The notes below the pieces were generated by a model. That model made no database searches. It was given only the letters and a program-made list of their open reading frames with translations, and was not told the DNA's origin. The position numbers and the translations under genes were made by a program. A stretch of 64,000 nt of DNA from Methylobacterium sp. J-076. Its GTDB lineage: Bacteria; Pseudomonadota; Alphaproteobacteria; Rhizobiales; Beijerinckiaceae. The stretch lies in NCBI RefSeq assembly GCF_022829405.1, contig NZ_JAKSXW010000149.1, forward strand, positions 186,001-250,000, written 5' to 3'. This document shows positions 51,040 to 60,725 of the stretch, piece by piece (positions within the stretch are counted from its first letter, which is position 1; every line of letters starts with the position of its first letter).

Positions 51040-52755
51040 ATGACACTCAACGGCTGGATCCAGATCGCGCTGTTCTGCGCGGTCGTGCTGGCGCTCGTGA
51101 AGCCCCTCGGGCTCTACATGACCCGCGTGTTCGGCGGGGAGCGCACCTTCCTTTCGCCCCTCCTCGGCCCGGTCGAGCGCGGCCTCTACCGCGCCGCCGG
51201 CCTCGATGCCCGGCAGGAGCAGACATGGCTCGGCTATGCCGGTGCCCTGGTCGTGTTCCACGTCTTCGGCTTCCTCCTGCTGTACGCGATCCTGCGCCTG
51301 CAGACCGTGCTGCCGCTCAATCCGGCGGGACAGGGCGAGGTGGCGCCCGACCTCGCCTTCAACACGACGACGAGCTTCATCACCAACACCAACTGGCAGT
51401 CCTACGGGGGCGAGACGACGCTCTCGTACCTGTCCCAGATGGTGGGGCTCACCCACCAGAACTTCCTCTCGGCGGCCACCGGCATCGCCGTCGCCGTGGC
51501 CCTGATCCGCGGGTTCGGCCGGGCCTCGTCACGCACCCTCGGCTCGTTCTGGGTCGATGTGACCCGCGCGACCCTCTACGTGCTGCTGCCGCTCAGCCTC
51601 GTGTTCGCGCTGTTCCTGGTCTGGCAAGGCATCCCGCAGACGCTCGGCGGCTCCGTCGATGCGACGACGCTGGAGGGGGCCAAGCAGACCATCGCGGTGG
51701 GTCCGGTGGCGAGCCAGGTGGCGATCAAGATGCTCGGCACCAACGGCGGAGGCTTCTTCAACGCCAACGCCGCGCATCCCTTCGAGAACCCCACCGCCCT
51801 GTCGAACTTCGTGCAGATGGTGGCCATCTTCGCCATCGGTGCGGCGTTGACCAACGTGTTCGGCCGGATGGTCGGGGACGAGCGCCAGGGCTGGGCGATC
51901 CTCGCCGCCATGGGCGTGCTGTTCCTGGCCGGCGTCGCCGTGGCCTACTGGGTCGAGGCGCAGGGAAGCTCCGTGCTGAACGGACTCGGCCTCGCGGGCG
52001 GCAACATGGAGGGCAAGGAGGTCCGCTTCGGCATCGTCGCCTCGGCGCTGTTCGCCGTGGTGACCACGGCGGCCTCGTGCGGGGCGGTGAACGCCATGCA
52101 CGACTCGTTCACGGCCCTCGGCGGGCTGGTCCCCCTCGTCAACATGCAGCTCGGCGAGGTGATCGTCGGCGGCGTCGGCGCCGGCCTCTACGGAATGCTG
52201 ATCTTCGTCCTCATCGCGATCTTCGTCGCCGGGCTGATGGTCGGCCGTACTCCCGAATACCTCGGCAAGAAGATCGAGGCGAAGGAGGTGAAGATGGCCA
52301 TGCTGGGCATCCTCTGCCTGCCGCTGACGATGCTCGGCTTCACCGCCCTGGCGACGGTGCTGCCGGCGGGCCTCGCGGGCCCGGCCAAAGCCGGACCCCA
52401 CGGCTTCTCGGAGATCCTCTACGCCTACACGTCGGCGGCTGCCAACAACGGCTCGGCCTTCGGCGGGCTCTCCGCGAACACCCTGTTCTACAACGCGACG
52501 TTGGCCGTCGCGATGCTGGCCGGGCGGTTCTTCGTGAAGATCCCGGCGCTCGCCATCGCGGGTTCGCTCGCGGCGAAGAAGACGGTCCCCGCCTCGGCCG
52601 GCACCTTCCCGACCCATGGCGGCCTGTTCGTCGGCCTGCTGGTGGGCGTGGTGCTGATCATCGGCGGCCTGACCTTCTTCCCCTCCCTCGCCCTCGGCCC
52701 CGTGGTCGAGCACCTCGCCGGCGCCGCCGGGCAGACCTTCGGCACGGGGGGCTGA
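51040..52755 (+). CDS. kdpA: K+-transporting ATPase subunit KdpA
   Basis: Channel-like potassium-binding subunit of the high-affinity KdpFABC pump, 571 residues with about ten transmembrane helices. Four pore-loop segments are visible: TSFITNTNWQSYGGETTLSY, GTNGGGFFNANAAHP, TTAASCGAVNAMHDS and YTSAAANNGSAFGG. The N-terminus (NGWIQIALFCAVVLALVKPL) and the GRTPEYLGKKIEAKEVKMAM loop fit the family. Part of kdpFABCDE, expected to be induced at low external potassium through KdpDE downstream. Confidence 0.97.
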   Translation: MTLNGWIQIALFCAVVLALVKPLGLYMTRVFGGERTFLSPLLGPVERGLYRAAGLDARQEQTWLGYAGALVVFHVFGFLLLYAILRLQTVLPLNPAGQGEVAPDLAFNTTTSFITNTNWQSYGGETTLSYLSQMVGLTHQNFLSAATGIAVAVALIRGFGRASSRTLGSFWVDVTRATLYVLLPLSLVFALFLVWQGIPQTLGGSVDATTLEGAKQTIAVGPVASQVAIKMLGTNGGGFFNANAAHPFENPTALSNFVQMVAIFAIGAALTNVFGRMVGDERQGWAILAAMGVLFLAGVAVAYWVEAQGSSVLNGLGLAGGNMEGKEVRFGIVASALFAVVTTAASCGAVNAMHDSFTALGGLVPLVNMQLGEVIVGGVGAGLYGMLIFVLIAIFVAGLMVGRTPEYLGKKIEAKEVKMAMLGILCLPLTMLGFTALATVLPAGLAGPAKAGPHGFSEILYAYTSAAANNGSAFGGLSANTLFYNATLAVAMLAGRFFVKIPALAIAGSLAAKKTVPASAGTFPTHGGLFVGLLVGVVLIIGGLTFFPSLALGPVVEHLAGAAGQTFGTGG

Positions 52756-52806
52756 ACGCCCCCCACCCGCCGCCATCGCGCCACACCCGACAATCGGACA
52801 TCCCCC

Positions 52807-54888
52807 ATGTCTCGCCCCACCACCTCCCTGTTCAGCGCCGCCCTCGTCGGGCCGGCCCTCCTCGGCGCCGCCGCCAAGCTCGACCCCCGGACCATGATCC
52901 GCAACCCGGTCATGTTCGTGGTGGAGGTGGTGGCCGGCCTCACCACCATCCTGTTCCTGCGCGACCTCGCGACCGGCGGGGCCGATCTCGGCTTCTCCGG
53001 CCAGATCGTCCTCTGGCTGTGGTTCACGCTGCTGTTCGCCAACTTCGCCGAGGCCTTGGCCGAGGGGAGGGGCAAGGCGCAGGCGGATTCCCTCCGGCGC
53101 ACCCGCACCGAGATGACCGCCAAGCGCCTCACCGGCACGAACCGCTCCATCGAGGTCGTCCCCGGAACGTCCCTGAAGGTCGGCGACCTCGTGCTGGTCG
53201 AGGCGGGCGACCTCATCCCCTCGGACGGCGAGGTAGTCTCGGGGGTCGCCTCGGTGAACGAGGCGGCGATCACCGGCGAGTCGGCCCCGGTGATCCGCGA
53301 ATCCGGCGGCGACCGCTCGGCGGTGACGGGGGGCACGCAGGTGCTCTCGGACGAGATCACCGTGCGGATCACCGCGGCGGCCGGCTCCACCTTCGTGGAT
53401 CGGATGATCGCCCTGGTGGAGGGCGCCTCGCGCCAGAAGACGCCCAACGAGATCGCCCTGAACATCCTGCTCGCCGGGCTCACCTTGGTCTTCGTCTTCG
53501 CCGTGGCGAGCATCCCGAGCTTCGCGCGCTACGCCGGGGGCAGCATCCCCGTGGTGGTGCTCGTCGCCCTGTTCGTGACGCTGATCCCCACGACGATCGG
53601 CGCCCTGCTCTCGGCCATCGGCATCGCCGGCATGGACCGGCTGGTGCGCTTCAACGTGCTCGCCATGTCCGGACGGGCCGTCGAGGCGGCGGGCGACGTG
53701 GACACGCTGCTGCTCGACAAGACGGGGACGATCACCCTCGGCAACCGGCAGGCGACGGAGTTCCGCCCCGTCCGCGGCGTCTCGGAGCAGGAGCTGGCGG
53801 ACGCGGCGCAGCTCGCCTCCCTGGCCGACGAGACCCCGGAGGGCCGCTCCATCGTGGTCCTCGCCAAAGAAAAATACGGCATCCGCGCCCGGGACATGGC
53901 CAGCCTGAACGCGACCTTCGTGCCCTTCACGGCGCAGTCGCGGATGTCGGGGGTGGACCTGCAGGGTTCGGCGATCCGCAAGGGGGCGGTGGAGGCGGTG
54001 CTGTCCTCGCTCACCGGCCAGCCCGCCGCGCACCGCGGGTCCAGCGCCGCCCTCGCCCTCGCCGAGCCGGAGGCGGCCCCGGACGTGCGGGCGATCGCCG
54101 AGGAGATCGCCAAGGCCGGGGGCACGCCGCTGACCGTCGCCCGGGACGGGCGGCTCCTCGGCGTCGTCTACCTCAAGGACATCGTGAAGGGCGGCATCCG
54201 CGAGCGGTTCGCGGAGCTGCGCCGCATGGGCATCCGCACGGTGATGATCACCGGGGACAACCCCATGACCGCCGCCGCCATCGCGGCCGAGGCGGGGGTG
54301 GACGACTTCCTCGCCCAGGCCACGCCGGAGGACAAGCTCGCGCTGATCCGCCGGGAGCAGGCCGAGGGCAAGCTCGTCGCCATGTGCGGCGACGGCACCA
54401 ACGATGCCCCGGCCCTCGCCCAGGCGGATGTCGGCGTCGCCATGAACACGGGCACCGTCGCCGCCCGGGAGGCGGGCAACATGGTCGATCTCGACAGCGA
54501 TCCGACCAAGCTCATCGAGATCGTCGGCATCGGCAAGCAATTGCTGATGACCCGGGGCGCGCTCACCACCTTCTCCATCGCGAACGACGTGGCGAAGTAC
54601 TTCGCCATCATCCCGGCGATGTTCCTGACGCTGTATCCTCAGCTCCAGGCGCTCAACGTCATGGGCCTCGCCTCGCCCCAGAGCGCGATCCTGTCGGCGA
54701 TCATCTTCAACGCGCTCATCATCATCGGGCTGATCCCCCTGGCGCTCAGGGGCGTGGCCTACCGCCCGGTGGGGGCGGCCGCGCTGCTGCGGCGGAACCT
54801 CCTCGTCTACGGCCTCGGCGGGGTGATCGTGCCCTTCATCGGCATCAAGGCCATCGACCTCGCCGTAGCCGCCCTCCACCTCGCCTGA
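52807..54888 (+). CDS. kdpB: K+-transporting P-type ATPase subunit KdpB
   Basis: P-type ATPase subunit that powers K+ uptake. 693 residues. Seen: AAITGESAPVIRESGG (actuator TGES), the phosphorylation motif LLLDKTGTITLGN, DETPEGRSIVVLAKEKYGIR (nucleotide domain), VMITGDNPMTAAAIAAEAG, and the hinge MCGDGTNDAPALAQADVGVA. The Kdp-specific RQKTPNEIALNILLAGL and PTTIGALLSAIGIAGMDRL are present. Unusually, 200 bp separate it from kdpC (kdpABC genes are normally packed tightly), and that gap carries a repeat fragment. Confidence 0.97.
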   Translation: MSRPTTSLFSAALVGPALLGAAAKLDPRTMIRNPVMFVVEVVAGLTTILFLRDLATGGADLGFSGQIVLWLWFTLLFANFAEALAEGRGKAQADSLRRTRTEMTAKRLTGTNRSIEVVPGTSLKVGDLVLVEAGDLIPSDGEVVSGVASVNEAAITGESAPVIRESGGDRSAVTGGTQVLSDEITVRITAAAGSTFVDRMIALVEGASRQKTPNEIALNILLAGLTLVFVFAVASIPSFARYAGGSIPVVVLVALFVTLIPTTIGALLSAIGIAGMDRLVRFNVLAMSGRAVEAAGDVDTLLLDKTGTITLGNRQATEFRPVRGVSEQELADAAQLASLADETPEGRSIVVLAKEKYGIRARDMASLNATFVPFTAQSRMSGVDLQGSAIRKGAVEAVLSSLTGQPAAHRGSSAALALAEPEAAPDVRAIAEEIAKAGGTPLTVARDGRLLGVVYLKDIVKGGIRERFAELRRMGIRTVMITGDNPMTAAAIAAEAGVDDFLAQATPEDKLALIRREQAEGKLVAMCGDGTNDAPALAQADVGVAMNTGTVAAREAGNMVDLDSDPTKLIEIVGIGKQLLMTRGALTTFSIANDVAKYFAIIPAMFLTLYPQLQALNVMGLASPQSAILSAIIFNALIIIGLIPLALRGVAYRPVGAAALLRRNLLVYGLGGVIVPFIGIKAIDLAVAALHLA

Positions 54889-55088
54889 CGTCGCCCCCGA
54901 CCCTGCCGGGACACGAAGGGCGACGTTCCTCCCCACCCTCCCGCGGCCTCGCCCGTTCCGCCACGGCGAGCGACGTGAGGCGATCCAGGGACACGCCACG
55001 GCCGGAAACAGCCCGCTCCCCCGGCTCGCCGAGCGCCACTCACGATGACGGGCGTCGTTCGCCAGTCACATCACCGACGAGATTTGCC
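54889..55088. repeat. Intra-operon gap with REP-like repeat remnant
   Basis: The 200-bp space between kdpB and kdpC contains, near 54957-54990, GGCGAGCGACGTGAGGCGAT then CCAGGGA. Its reverse complement matches the 1806-1836 arm at about 23 of 31 positions, and the following CACGCCACGGCCGGAAAC resembles the middle of the 1806-1896 element. It looks like a decayed repeat inserted into the operon. Confidence 0.5.
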
Positions 55089-55694
55089 ATGCTCTCCCAT
55101 CTCCGCCCCACATTGGTGATCGGCCTCGGCCTGACGGTGGTCACCGGGCTCGCCTACCCGCTGGCGGTGACCGGCCTCGCCGGCACGCTCTTTCCGGCCA
55201 AGGCCGCCGGGAGCCTGATCGAGCGGGACGGCCGCGTCGTCGGCTCCAGCCTGATCGGCCAGAGCTTCACGGCGGACGGCTACTTCCATGGCCGCCCCTC
55301 CGCCACCACCGCCCCCGATCCGGCGGATGCGAGCAAGACCGTCCCCGCCCCCTACAATGCCAGCAACTCTGCGGGCTCGAACCTCGGCCCCACCAGCGCC
55401 GCGCTGGCCGAGCGGGTGAAGGGCGATCTCGCGACGCTGAGCCGGGAGAACGCCGGGCCAGCGGTTCCGGTGGATCTCGTCACCACCAGCGGCTCTGGCC
55501 TCGATCCCGACATCTCCCCCGAGGCCGCCCTGTTCCAGGTCCCTCGCATCGCCAAGGCGCGGCACCTCCCCGAGGAGCGACTGAGTGCACTGGTGACGTC
55601 CCGCATCGAGGGCCGTACCCTCGGCGTCCTCGGCGAGCCGCGTGTGAACGTGCTGGCCCTGAACCTCGCCCTGGACGACCTCGCCCACCCCTGA
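55089..55694 (+). CDS. kdpC: K+-transporting ATPase subunit KdpC
   Basis: Single-span periplasmic-side subunit that stabilises KdpAB, 201 residues. Seen: LVIGLGLTVVTGLAYPLAVT (transmembrane), SLIGQSFTADGYFHGRPSAT, NASNSAGSNLGPTSAALAER, and the C-terminal VPVDLVTTSGSGLDPDISPE with ARHLPEERLSALV, all diagnostic of KdpC. ATG 55089. kdpD starts three bases after its stop. Confidence 0.96.
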   Translation: MLSHLRPTLVIGLGLTVVTGLAYPLAVTGLAGTLFPAKAAGSLIERDGRVVGSSLIGQSFTADGYFHGRPSATTAPDPADASKTVPAPYNASNSAGSNLGPTSAALAERVKGDLATLSRENAGPAVPVDLVTTSGSGLDPDISPEAALFQVPRIAKARHLPEERLSALVTSRIEGRTLGVLGEPRVNVLALNLALDDLAHP

Positions 55695-55697
55695 CCC

Positions 55698-58415
55698 ATG
55701 CCCGAGCCCGGCCGCGACCCGAACCGCCCTTCGCCCGATGCGCTGCTCGATGCGGCCCGCCGGGAGGAGCGGACCCGCGGGCGGCTCAAGGTGTTCCTCG
55801 GCGCCGCCCCCGGCGTCGGCAAGACCTTCGAGATGCTGACCATCGGGCAGGCGCGGCTCAGGGCCGGGGCCGACGTGGTGGTGGGCGTGGTCGAGACCCA
55901 CGGGCGGGCCGAGACCGAGGCGCTTCTCCACGGCTTCGAGACGATCCCCCGGCGGCGCGTGGCCTACCACGGGGCGACCCTGGAGGAGATGGACCTCGAC
56001 GCGCTCCTCGCCCGCCGCCCGGCCCTGGCCCTGGTGGACGAACTCGCGCACACCAACGCCCCGGGCTCGCGCCACCCGAAGCGCTACCAGGACGTGGAGG
56101 AGCTGCTCGACGCGGGCATCGACGTCCTGACGACCCTCAACATCCAGCACGTCGAGAGCCTGAACGACGTGGTGGCCGCGATCACCCGCATCCGCGTCCG
56201 CGAGACGGTGCCCGACAGCGTCCTCGACCGGGCCGACGACATCGAGGTGGTGGACCTCAACCCCGACGACCTGATCCAGCGCCTGAAGGACGGCAAGGTC
56301 TACGTGCCGGCGAATGCCGAGCGGGCGCTGAACCACTATTTCTCCCGGGGCAACCTCACCGCCTTGCGCGAGCTGGCCCTGCGCCGCACCGCGGACCGGG
56401 TCGATGACGAGCTGTTGAGCCACATGCGGGCGAACGCCATCGCCGGCCCCTGGGCGGCGGGGGAGCGGGTGCTGGTCTGCGTGGACGACGACCCCCGGGC
56501 CGGCAACCTCGTGCGCTACGCCAAGCGCATCGCCGACAGGCTGCACGCCCCCTGGACGGCCCTGGTGGTGGAAGGGGTGCGCTCGGCCTCCCTCAGCGAG
56601 GCGCACCGCGACCGCATCGCCGACGCCCTGCGCCTGGCCGACAGGCTCGGCGGCGATGCCGTCACCGTCCCGGGCGGACGGCGCATCGCCGAGGACATCC
56701 TGGCCTATGCCCGCGGCGCCAACGTGAACCACATCGTGGTCGGCAAGGCCTCCCGGTCCTGGCTGTTCGAGGTGGTCAACGGCTCGGTGGTGCACGACCT
56801 CGTCCGGCTCTCCGGCGCGATCAGCGTCCACGTGGTCCCCGGCGAGGCGATGGCGTCCGCCCCCTCCCGGGCGCGGGGCGCCACGGTCTCGGCGACGGGG
56901 GAGCGGGCGGGTGTCGGCCCCTACCTGATGGCCATGCTGGTGACGGCCATCGGCCTCGGCCTCGCCCTGCTGCTCCAGCCGACGCTGGGCACCGAGAACG
57001 CCGACCTGTTCCTGCTCACCGGGGTCGTGTCCGTCGCGATCCGGTGGGGGCTCGGCCCCTCCCTCGCCGCCGTCGTGGCGGCATCCCTGGCCTACAACTT
57101 CTTCTTCCTGCCGCCGCTCTACACCTTCACCATCGCCGACCCGTCGAACGTGGCCGCCTTCGTGCTGTTCACCACCGTGGCGGTGCTGGTCTCGAACCTC
57201 GCGGCCCGGTCGCGGTTGACGGCGGTGCTCAGCCAGTCCCGGGCACGGGCGACGGAACGGCTCTACGGGTTCTCACGCAAGCTCGCGGGTTGCGGCACCC
57301 TCGATGACGTGCTCTGGGCCACCTGCGCGCAGATCGCCGCCATGCTGAAGGTCCGCACCGTCCTGCTCCTGCCCGACCACGACACGGTCACCGTGCGGGC
57401 CGGCTACCCTCCGGAGGACCGGCTGGACGAGGCCGACCTCGCCGCCGCCCGCTGGGCCTTCGCCAACGAATGCCCGGCCGGGCGCGGCGCGGACACCTTG
57501 CCGGGGGCGCGGCGGCTGTTCATGCCCATGCGCACCGGCCGCGGGATCATCGGCGTCATCGGTCTCGATGCGGATGGAAAGGGCCCGCTGCTCACGCCGG
57601 AGGACCGCCGCCTCCTCGACGCCCTGGCCGATATGGGGGCGCTCGCCATCGAACGCGTGCGCCTCGTGGAAGACCTCGACCGGGCCGAGCGTGCCGCCGA
57701 GACCGACCGCCTGCGCCAAGCCCTGCTGACCTCGATCAGCCACGACCTGCGCACGCCCCTGTCCTCCGTGCTGGGCGCGGCGAGCACCCTGCGCGACCTC
57801 GACGCCGCCCTCGGACCGGAGGCCAAGGGCGAACTGCTCGGCACGATCATCGAGGAATCGGAGCGCCTGAACCGGTTCATCGCCAACCTCCTCGACATGA
57901 CCCGCCTCGAAGCCGGGGCGGTGGCGCCGAACCTCGCCCTCTTGGACGTCGCCGAGGTCATCGACACGGCCCTCAGGCGGACCGAGAAGGTGCTGGCCGG
58001 GCACCGGGTGGCGCTCGACATCGGGGCGGACCTCCCGGCCCTGCGCCTCGATCCGGTTCTGTTCGAACAGGTGCTCGTCAACATCCTCGACAACGCCGCC
58101 AAATACGCCCCGGAGGGCTCGGCCGTGACGGTGCGCGCCCGCCGCGACGGCGGGCGGCTGCGCATCGACCTCCTGGACGAGGGGGACGGGCTCCCCGAGG
58201 GCGAGGCCGAGCGGATCTTCGACAAGTTCTACCGCGTCCGGAAGGGCGACCGGGTCCGGGCCGGGACGGGGCTCGGCCTCGCCATCTCCCGCGGCTTCGT
58301 GGAGGCCATGGGCGGGAGCGTCACCGCCGGCAACCGGCGCGACCGCAGCGGCGCCTGCTTCACCGTGAGCCTGCCGGTCCCGCCGGGCATCGGCCGGAGG
58401 GACATCGCCGCATGA
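55698..58415 (+). CDS. kdpD: Potassium-responsive sensor histidine kinase KdpD
   Basis: Membrane histidine kinase controlling kdp, 905 residues. Order: N-terminal KdpD domain with Walker A-like FLGAAPGVGKTFEML and LVDELAHTNAPGSRHPKRYQ; a universal-stress-protein-like domain (about 250-380); four transmembrane helices (about 410-505, including LMAMLVTAIGLGLALLLQP); a GAF-like region; HisKA with the phospho-His near 681 (SISHDLRTPLSSVLGAAS); and the HATPase domain (NILDNAAKYAPEG, GTGLGLAISRGFVEAMGG). Stop overlaps the kdpE start. Its signal is low K+ or osmotic stress in E. coli. Confidence 0.97.
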   Translation: MPEPGRDPNRPSPDALLDAARREERTRGRLKVFLGAAPGVGKTFEMLTIGQARLRAGADVVVGVVETHGRAETEALLHGFETIPRRRVAYHGATLEEMDLDALLARRPALALVDELAHTNAPGSRHPKRYQDVEELLDAGIDVLTTLNIQHVESLNDVVAAITRIRVRETVPDSVLDRADDIEVVDLNPDDLIQRLKDGKVYVPANAERALNHYFSRGNLTALRELALRRTADRVDDELLSHMRANAIAGPWAAGERVLVCVDDDPRAGNLVRYAKRIADRLHAPWTALVVEGVRSASLSEAHRDRIADALRLADRLGGDAVTVPGGRRIAEDILAYARGANVNHIVVGKASRSWLFEVVNGSVVHDLVRLSGAISVHVVPGEAMASAPSRARGATVSATGERAGVGPYLMAMLVTAIGLGLALLLQPTLGTENADLFLLTGVVSVAIRWGLGPSLAAVVAASLAYNFFFLPPLYTFTIADPSNVAAFVLFTTVAVLVSNLAARSRLTAVLSQSRARATERLYGFSRKLAGCGTLDDVLWATCAQIAAMLKVRTVLLLPDHDTVTVRAGYPPEDRLDEADLAAARWAFANECPAGRGADTLPGARRLFMPMRTGRGIIGVIGLDADGKGPLLTPEDRRLLDALADMGALAIERVRLVEDLDRAERAAETDRLRQALLTSISHDLRTPLSSVLGAASTLRDLDAALGPEAKGELLGTIIEESERLNRFIANLLDMTRLEAGAVAPNLALLDVAEVIDTALRRTEKVLAGHRVALDIGADLPALRLDPVLFEQVLVNILDNAAKYAPEGSAVTVRARRDGGRLRIDLLDEGDGLPEGEAERIFDKFYRVRKGDRVRAGTGLGLAISRGFVEAMGGSVTAGNRRDRSGACFTVSLPVPPGIGRRDIAA

Positions 58416-59098
58416 GCGCCACCGTCCTCGTGATCGACGACGATCCGCCGATCCGCAAGCTCCTGCGGATGGGCCTCGCGACCCAGGGCTACGCGATCCT
58501 GGAAGCGCCGGACGGCCGCACCGCCCTCGACCTGCTCGCCCGCGAGGGGGCCGACCTCGTGATCCTCGACCTCGGCCTGCCCGACATGGGCGGCCACGAC
58601 CTGCTGAGGGCGATCCGCGCCAACCATCCCGACCTGCCGGTGGTGGTGCTGTCGAGCCGCGACGACGAGACCGGGAAGGTGGAGGCCCTCGACTGCGGCG
58701 CCGACGACTACGTGACCAAGCCGTTCGGCATGGCCGAGCTGCTGGCGCGCCTCCGGGCGGCCCTGCGCCACCAGTTCGCCACCCAGGGCGAGCGGCCGGT
58801 CTTCCACGCGGATCGCCTCACCGTCGATCTCGTGCGCCGCATCGTGCGGGTGGACGATGCCGAGGTGAAGCTGACGCCGCGGGAATACGATTTCCTCCGG
58901 GTGCTGGTGCTGCATGCCGGGAAGGTGCTCACCCACGCCCAGCTGATGCAGTCGGTCTCGACCTCGTCGGACCCGCAATACCTGCGGGTCTACATGCGCC
59001 AGCTCCGCCAGAAGCTCGAGGCCGACCCGGAGCGGCCGCGCCTCCTCCTGACGGAGACCGGCGTCGGCTACCGGCTGCGCGCGCCGGACGCGCCCTGA
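58412..59098 (+). CDS. kdpE: Response regulator KdpE
   Basis: OmpR-family transcription factor activated by KdpD, 228 residues, ATG overlapping kdpD by four bases. Seen: VLVIDDDPPIRKLLRMGLAT, phospho-acceptor Asp53 (LVILDLGLPDMGGHD), VVLSSRDDE and DYVTKPFG in the receiver; winged-helix output domain with LTPREYDFLRVLVLHAGKVL and RVYMRQLRQKLEADP. Last gene of the locus; the next gene is convergent. Confidence 0.96.
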   Translation: MSATVLVIDDDPPIRKLLRMGLATQGYAILEAPDGRTALDLLAREGADLVILDLGLPDMGGHDLLRAIRANHPDLPVVVLSSRDDETGKVEALDCGADDYVTKPFGMAELLARLRAALRHQFATQGERPVFHADRLTVDLVRRIVRVDDAEVKLTPREYDFLRVLVLHAGKVLTHAQLMQSVSTSSDPQYLRVYMRQLRQKLEADPERPRLLLTETGVGYRLRAPDAP

Positions 59099-59105
59099 CC
59101 CCCGG

Positions 59106-59339
59106 TCACGGGCGCAGCTCGATCAGGCCGCCCGAGACGACGACGGCCTCGGGGCAGCGCCCCGTCTCGGCGGACGCGTAGTGGAACGCGGCCTGCCTGT
59201 CCCGGAACAGTCCGCCGCCGCGTCCGTGGATCTCGAGGGCGACCCAGCGCCCCTTCGAATCCTGGCCGACGACGAAGCGGTTCGCTTCGGCCGCGACGAA
59301 GGTGGCGGGAAGATCGTGGATGGACGGGATGGGGGACAT
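59106..59339 (-). CDS. Small conserved-looking hypothetical protein
   Basis: Seventy-seven residues. Core FVVGQDSKGRWVALEIHGRG, GGLFRDRQAAFHYASAETG and a C-terminal EAVVVSGGLIELRP strand suggest a compact beta-rich domain; the D-x-x-GRW...E..G..GG.F pattern recurs in Rhizobiales small proteins of unknown function, by my recollection. Convergent with kdpE, seven bases between stops. No signal peptide. Confidence 0.6.
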   Translation of the reverse strand: MSPIPSIHDLPATFVAAEANRFVVGQDSKGRWVALEIHGRGGGLFRDRQAAFHYASAETGRCPEAVVVSGGLIELRP

Positions 59340-59466
59340 GGATCGGGTGGGGTTCGCGCGATCCTCTCGGGACCGCGCCCTTCACGTGAGGCCAGTGGCA
59401 TAAAGGGTCGAGCGGGCACCGGGCGCGCCCGCGTGAGGATGGCGTGAGGAACGGCACAAGCCGGCC

Positions 59467-59853
59467 TCAGAGCGCTCGTTCCGGCTTGCGGCTGGTGAGG
59501 CGCAGGTTGAGCGGCCGGCCGGCGATGGCGCCGCCCAGACCGTCGGTGATCTCGGCCGGGAGGCAGCGCGACACGGCCCCGAGGGCCGCGCCCACGAAGG
59601 CGCGCTGGTCCGCCTCGCTTCCCAACAGGCGCGAATGCGTGATCCTGGGTTGTCCGAGGAGCGAGCCGTCGCGCTTCAGGCTGAACAGCACCGTCACCTC
59701 CGATCCGACCGCCCCCGGCGTCACGCCTTCGAGCGTGGCGCAGCCGCCGAGGTAGCGCCAGAGCGCGGCGAGGCTGTCGGCCGGCGCGCACCAGGCCGGC
59801 GGCACCGGGGCCGCCGCGCAGAGCGCCGCCGCGAGGGCGAAGGACCGGCGCAC
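59467..59853 (-). CDS. Exported TonB-C-terminal-like small protein
   Basis: 128 residues with GTG start, four bases after the GST stop, so in one operon with it. Signal peptide about 1-22 (RSFALAAALCAAAPVPPAWC; possible lipobox Cys at 22 is not in a clean context). GSEVTVLFSLKRDGSLLGQP and the following VGAALGAVSRCLPAEI resemble the TonB C-terminal fold seen in small periplasmic proteins. Two or more cysteines may pair (GGCATLEG, SRCLP). Function unknown. Confidence 0.65.
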   Translation of the reverse strand: MRRSFALAAALCAAAPVPPAWCAPADSLAALWRYLGGCATLEGVTPGAVGSEVTVLFSLKRDGSLLGQPRITHSRLLGSEADQRAFVGAALGAVSRCLPAEITDGLGGAIAGRPLNLRLTSRKPERAL

Positions 59854-59857
59854 CGGG

Positions 59858-60556
59858 CTATCGGGCCGCCGCGGTCTGGCCGAACATGATCTTCTTGGCG
59901 TCCTCGCTCATCGTCTTCCCGAAATCGGGATTGACCTTCGGGGCGTGGGCGTAGGCCGCCTTGGTGCCTGGGCGCTCGGCGATGGCGTGGAACCAGCGCT
60001 TCAGGTTCGGATGCTCATCGATGTTCTGGCCCTGCTTCTCCCACGGGACGATCCAGGGATAGCTGGCCATGTCGGCGATCGTATAGTCCGGGCCCGCCAG
60101 GAATTCCCGGTCGGCGAGGCGCCGGTCGAGGACGCCGTAGAGCCGGTTCGTCTCGTTGACGTAACGCTTGATCGCGTACTCGATCTTCTCGGGGGCGTAC
60201 TGGCTGAAATGGTGGTTCTGCCCCAGCATGGGGCCCAGACCGCCCATCTGCCAGAACAGCCATTGCAGCGCCTCGTAGCGGCCGCACATCTCCTTGGGGA
60301 GGAACCGGCCCGTCTTCTCGGCGAGGTAGAGGAGGATGGCACCGGATTCGAACAGGCTCATGGTCCCGCCGCCCTCGGGGGCGTGGTCGACGATGGCCGG
60401 CATCCGGTTGTTCGGGGCGATCTTCAGGAAATCGGGGTTGAACTGCTCGCCCTTGCCGATGTTCACCGGCTTGATCGTGTAGGGAAGCCCGGCCTCCTCC
60501 AGGAACATCGTGATCTTGTGGCCATTCGGGGTCGGCCAGTAATACAGGTCGATCAT
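59858..60556 (-). CDS. Glutathione S-transferase family protein (YfcG/YghU-like)
   Basis: 232 residues from ATG 60556 (GAGGACG upstream). N-terminal thioredoxin fold: IDLYYWPTPNGHKITMFLEE, the NIGKGEQFNPDFLKIAPNNR segment with MPAIVDH cis-proline and SLFESGAILLYLAEKTGRFL. C-terminal helical domain: LQWLFWQMGGLGPMLGQNHH, DRRLADREFLAGPDYTIADM. This TPNGxK pattern marks Nu-class enzymes, which act as glutathione-dependent disulfide or peroxide reductases. First gene of a two-gene operon. Confidence 0.92.
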   Translation of the reverse strand: MIDLYYWPTPNGHKITMFLEEAGLPYTIKPVNIGKGEQFNPDFLKIAPNNRMPAIVDHAPEGGGTMSLFESGAILLYLAEKTGRFLPKEMCGRYEALQWLFWQMGGLGPMLGQNHHFSQYAPEKIEYAIKRYVNETNRLYGVLDRRLADREFLAGPDYTIADMASYPWIVPWEKQGQNIDEHPNLKRWFHAIAERPGTKAAYAHAPKVNPDFGKTMSEDAKKIMFGQTAAAR

Positions 60557-60725
60557 CGCACGTCCTCGCTGCGGGCCGTCGTCCCGGCCCGGCTTCCCTC
60601 GCGCAGGAGGTGGGTCGCGACGCACCGCGGATCAAGCCGACCGAACCGAATCGCGTCGCCGGACTTATTCTCCCGGTCCGTGCCCATACCGGGCAAGGGA
60701 GACCGCAAAGCGAGGATCGAGCCCC

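Noticed and set aside
51529..54999. Very long minus-strand open frame opposite kdpA-kdpB
   Set aside because: High GC removes stop codons from antisense frames. The translation is Arg/Gly/His/Asp-rich low complexity, while the plus strand encodes clear KdpA and KdpB.
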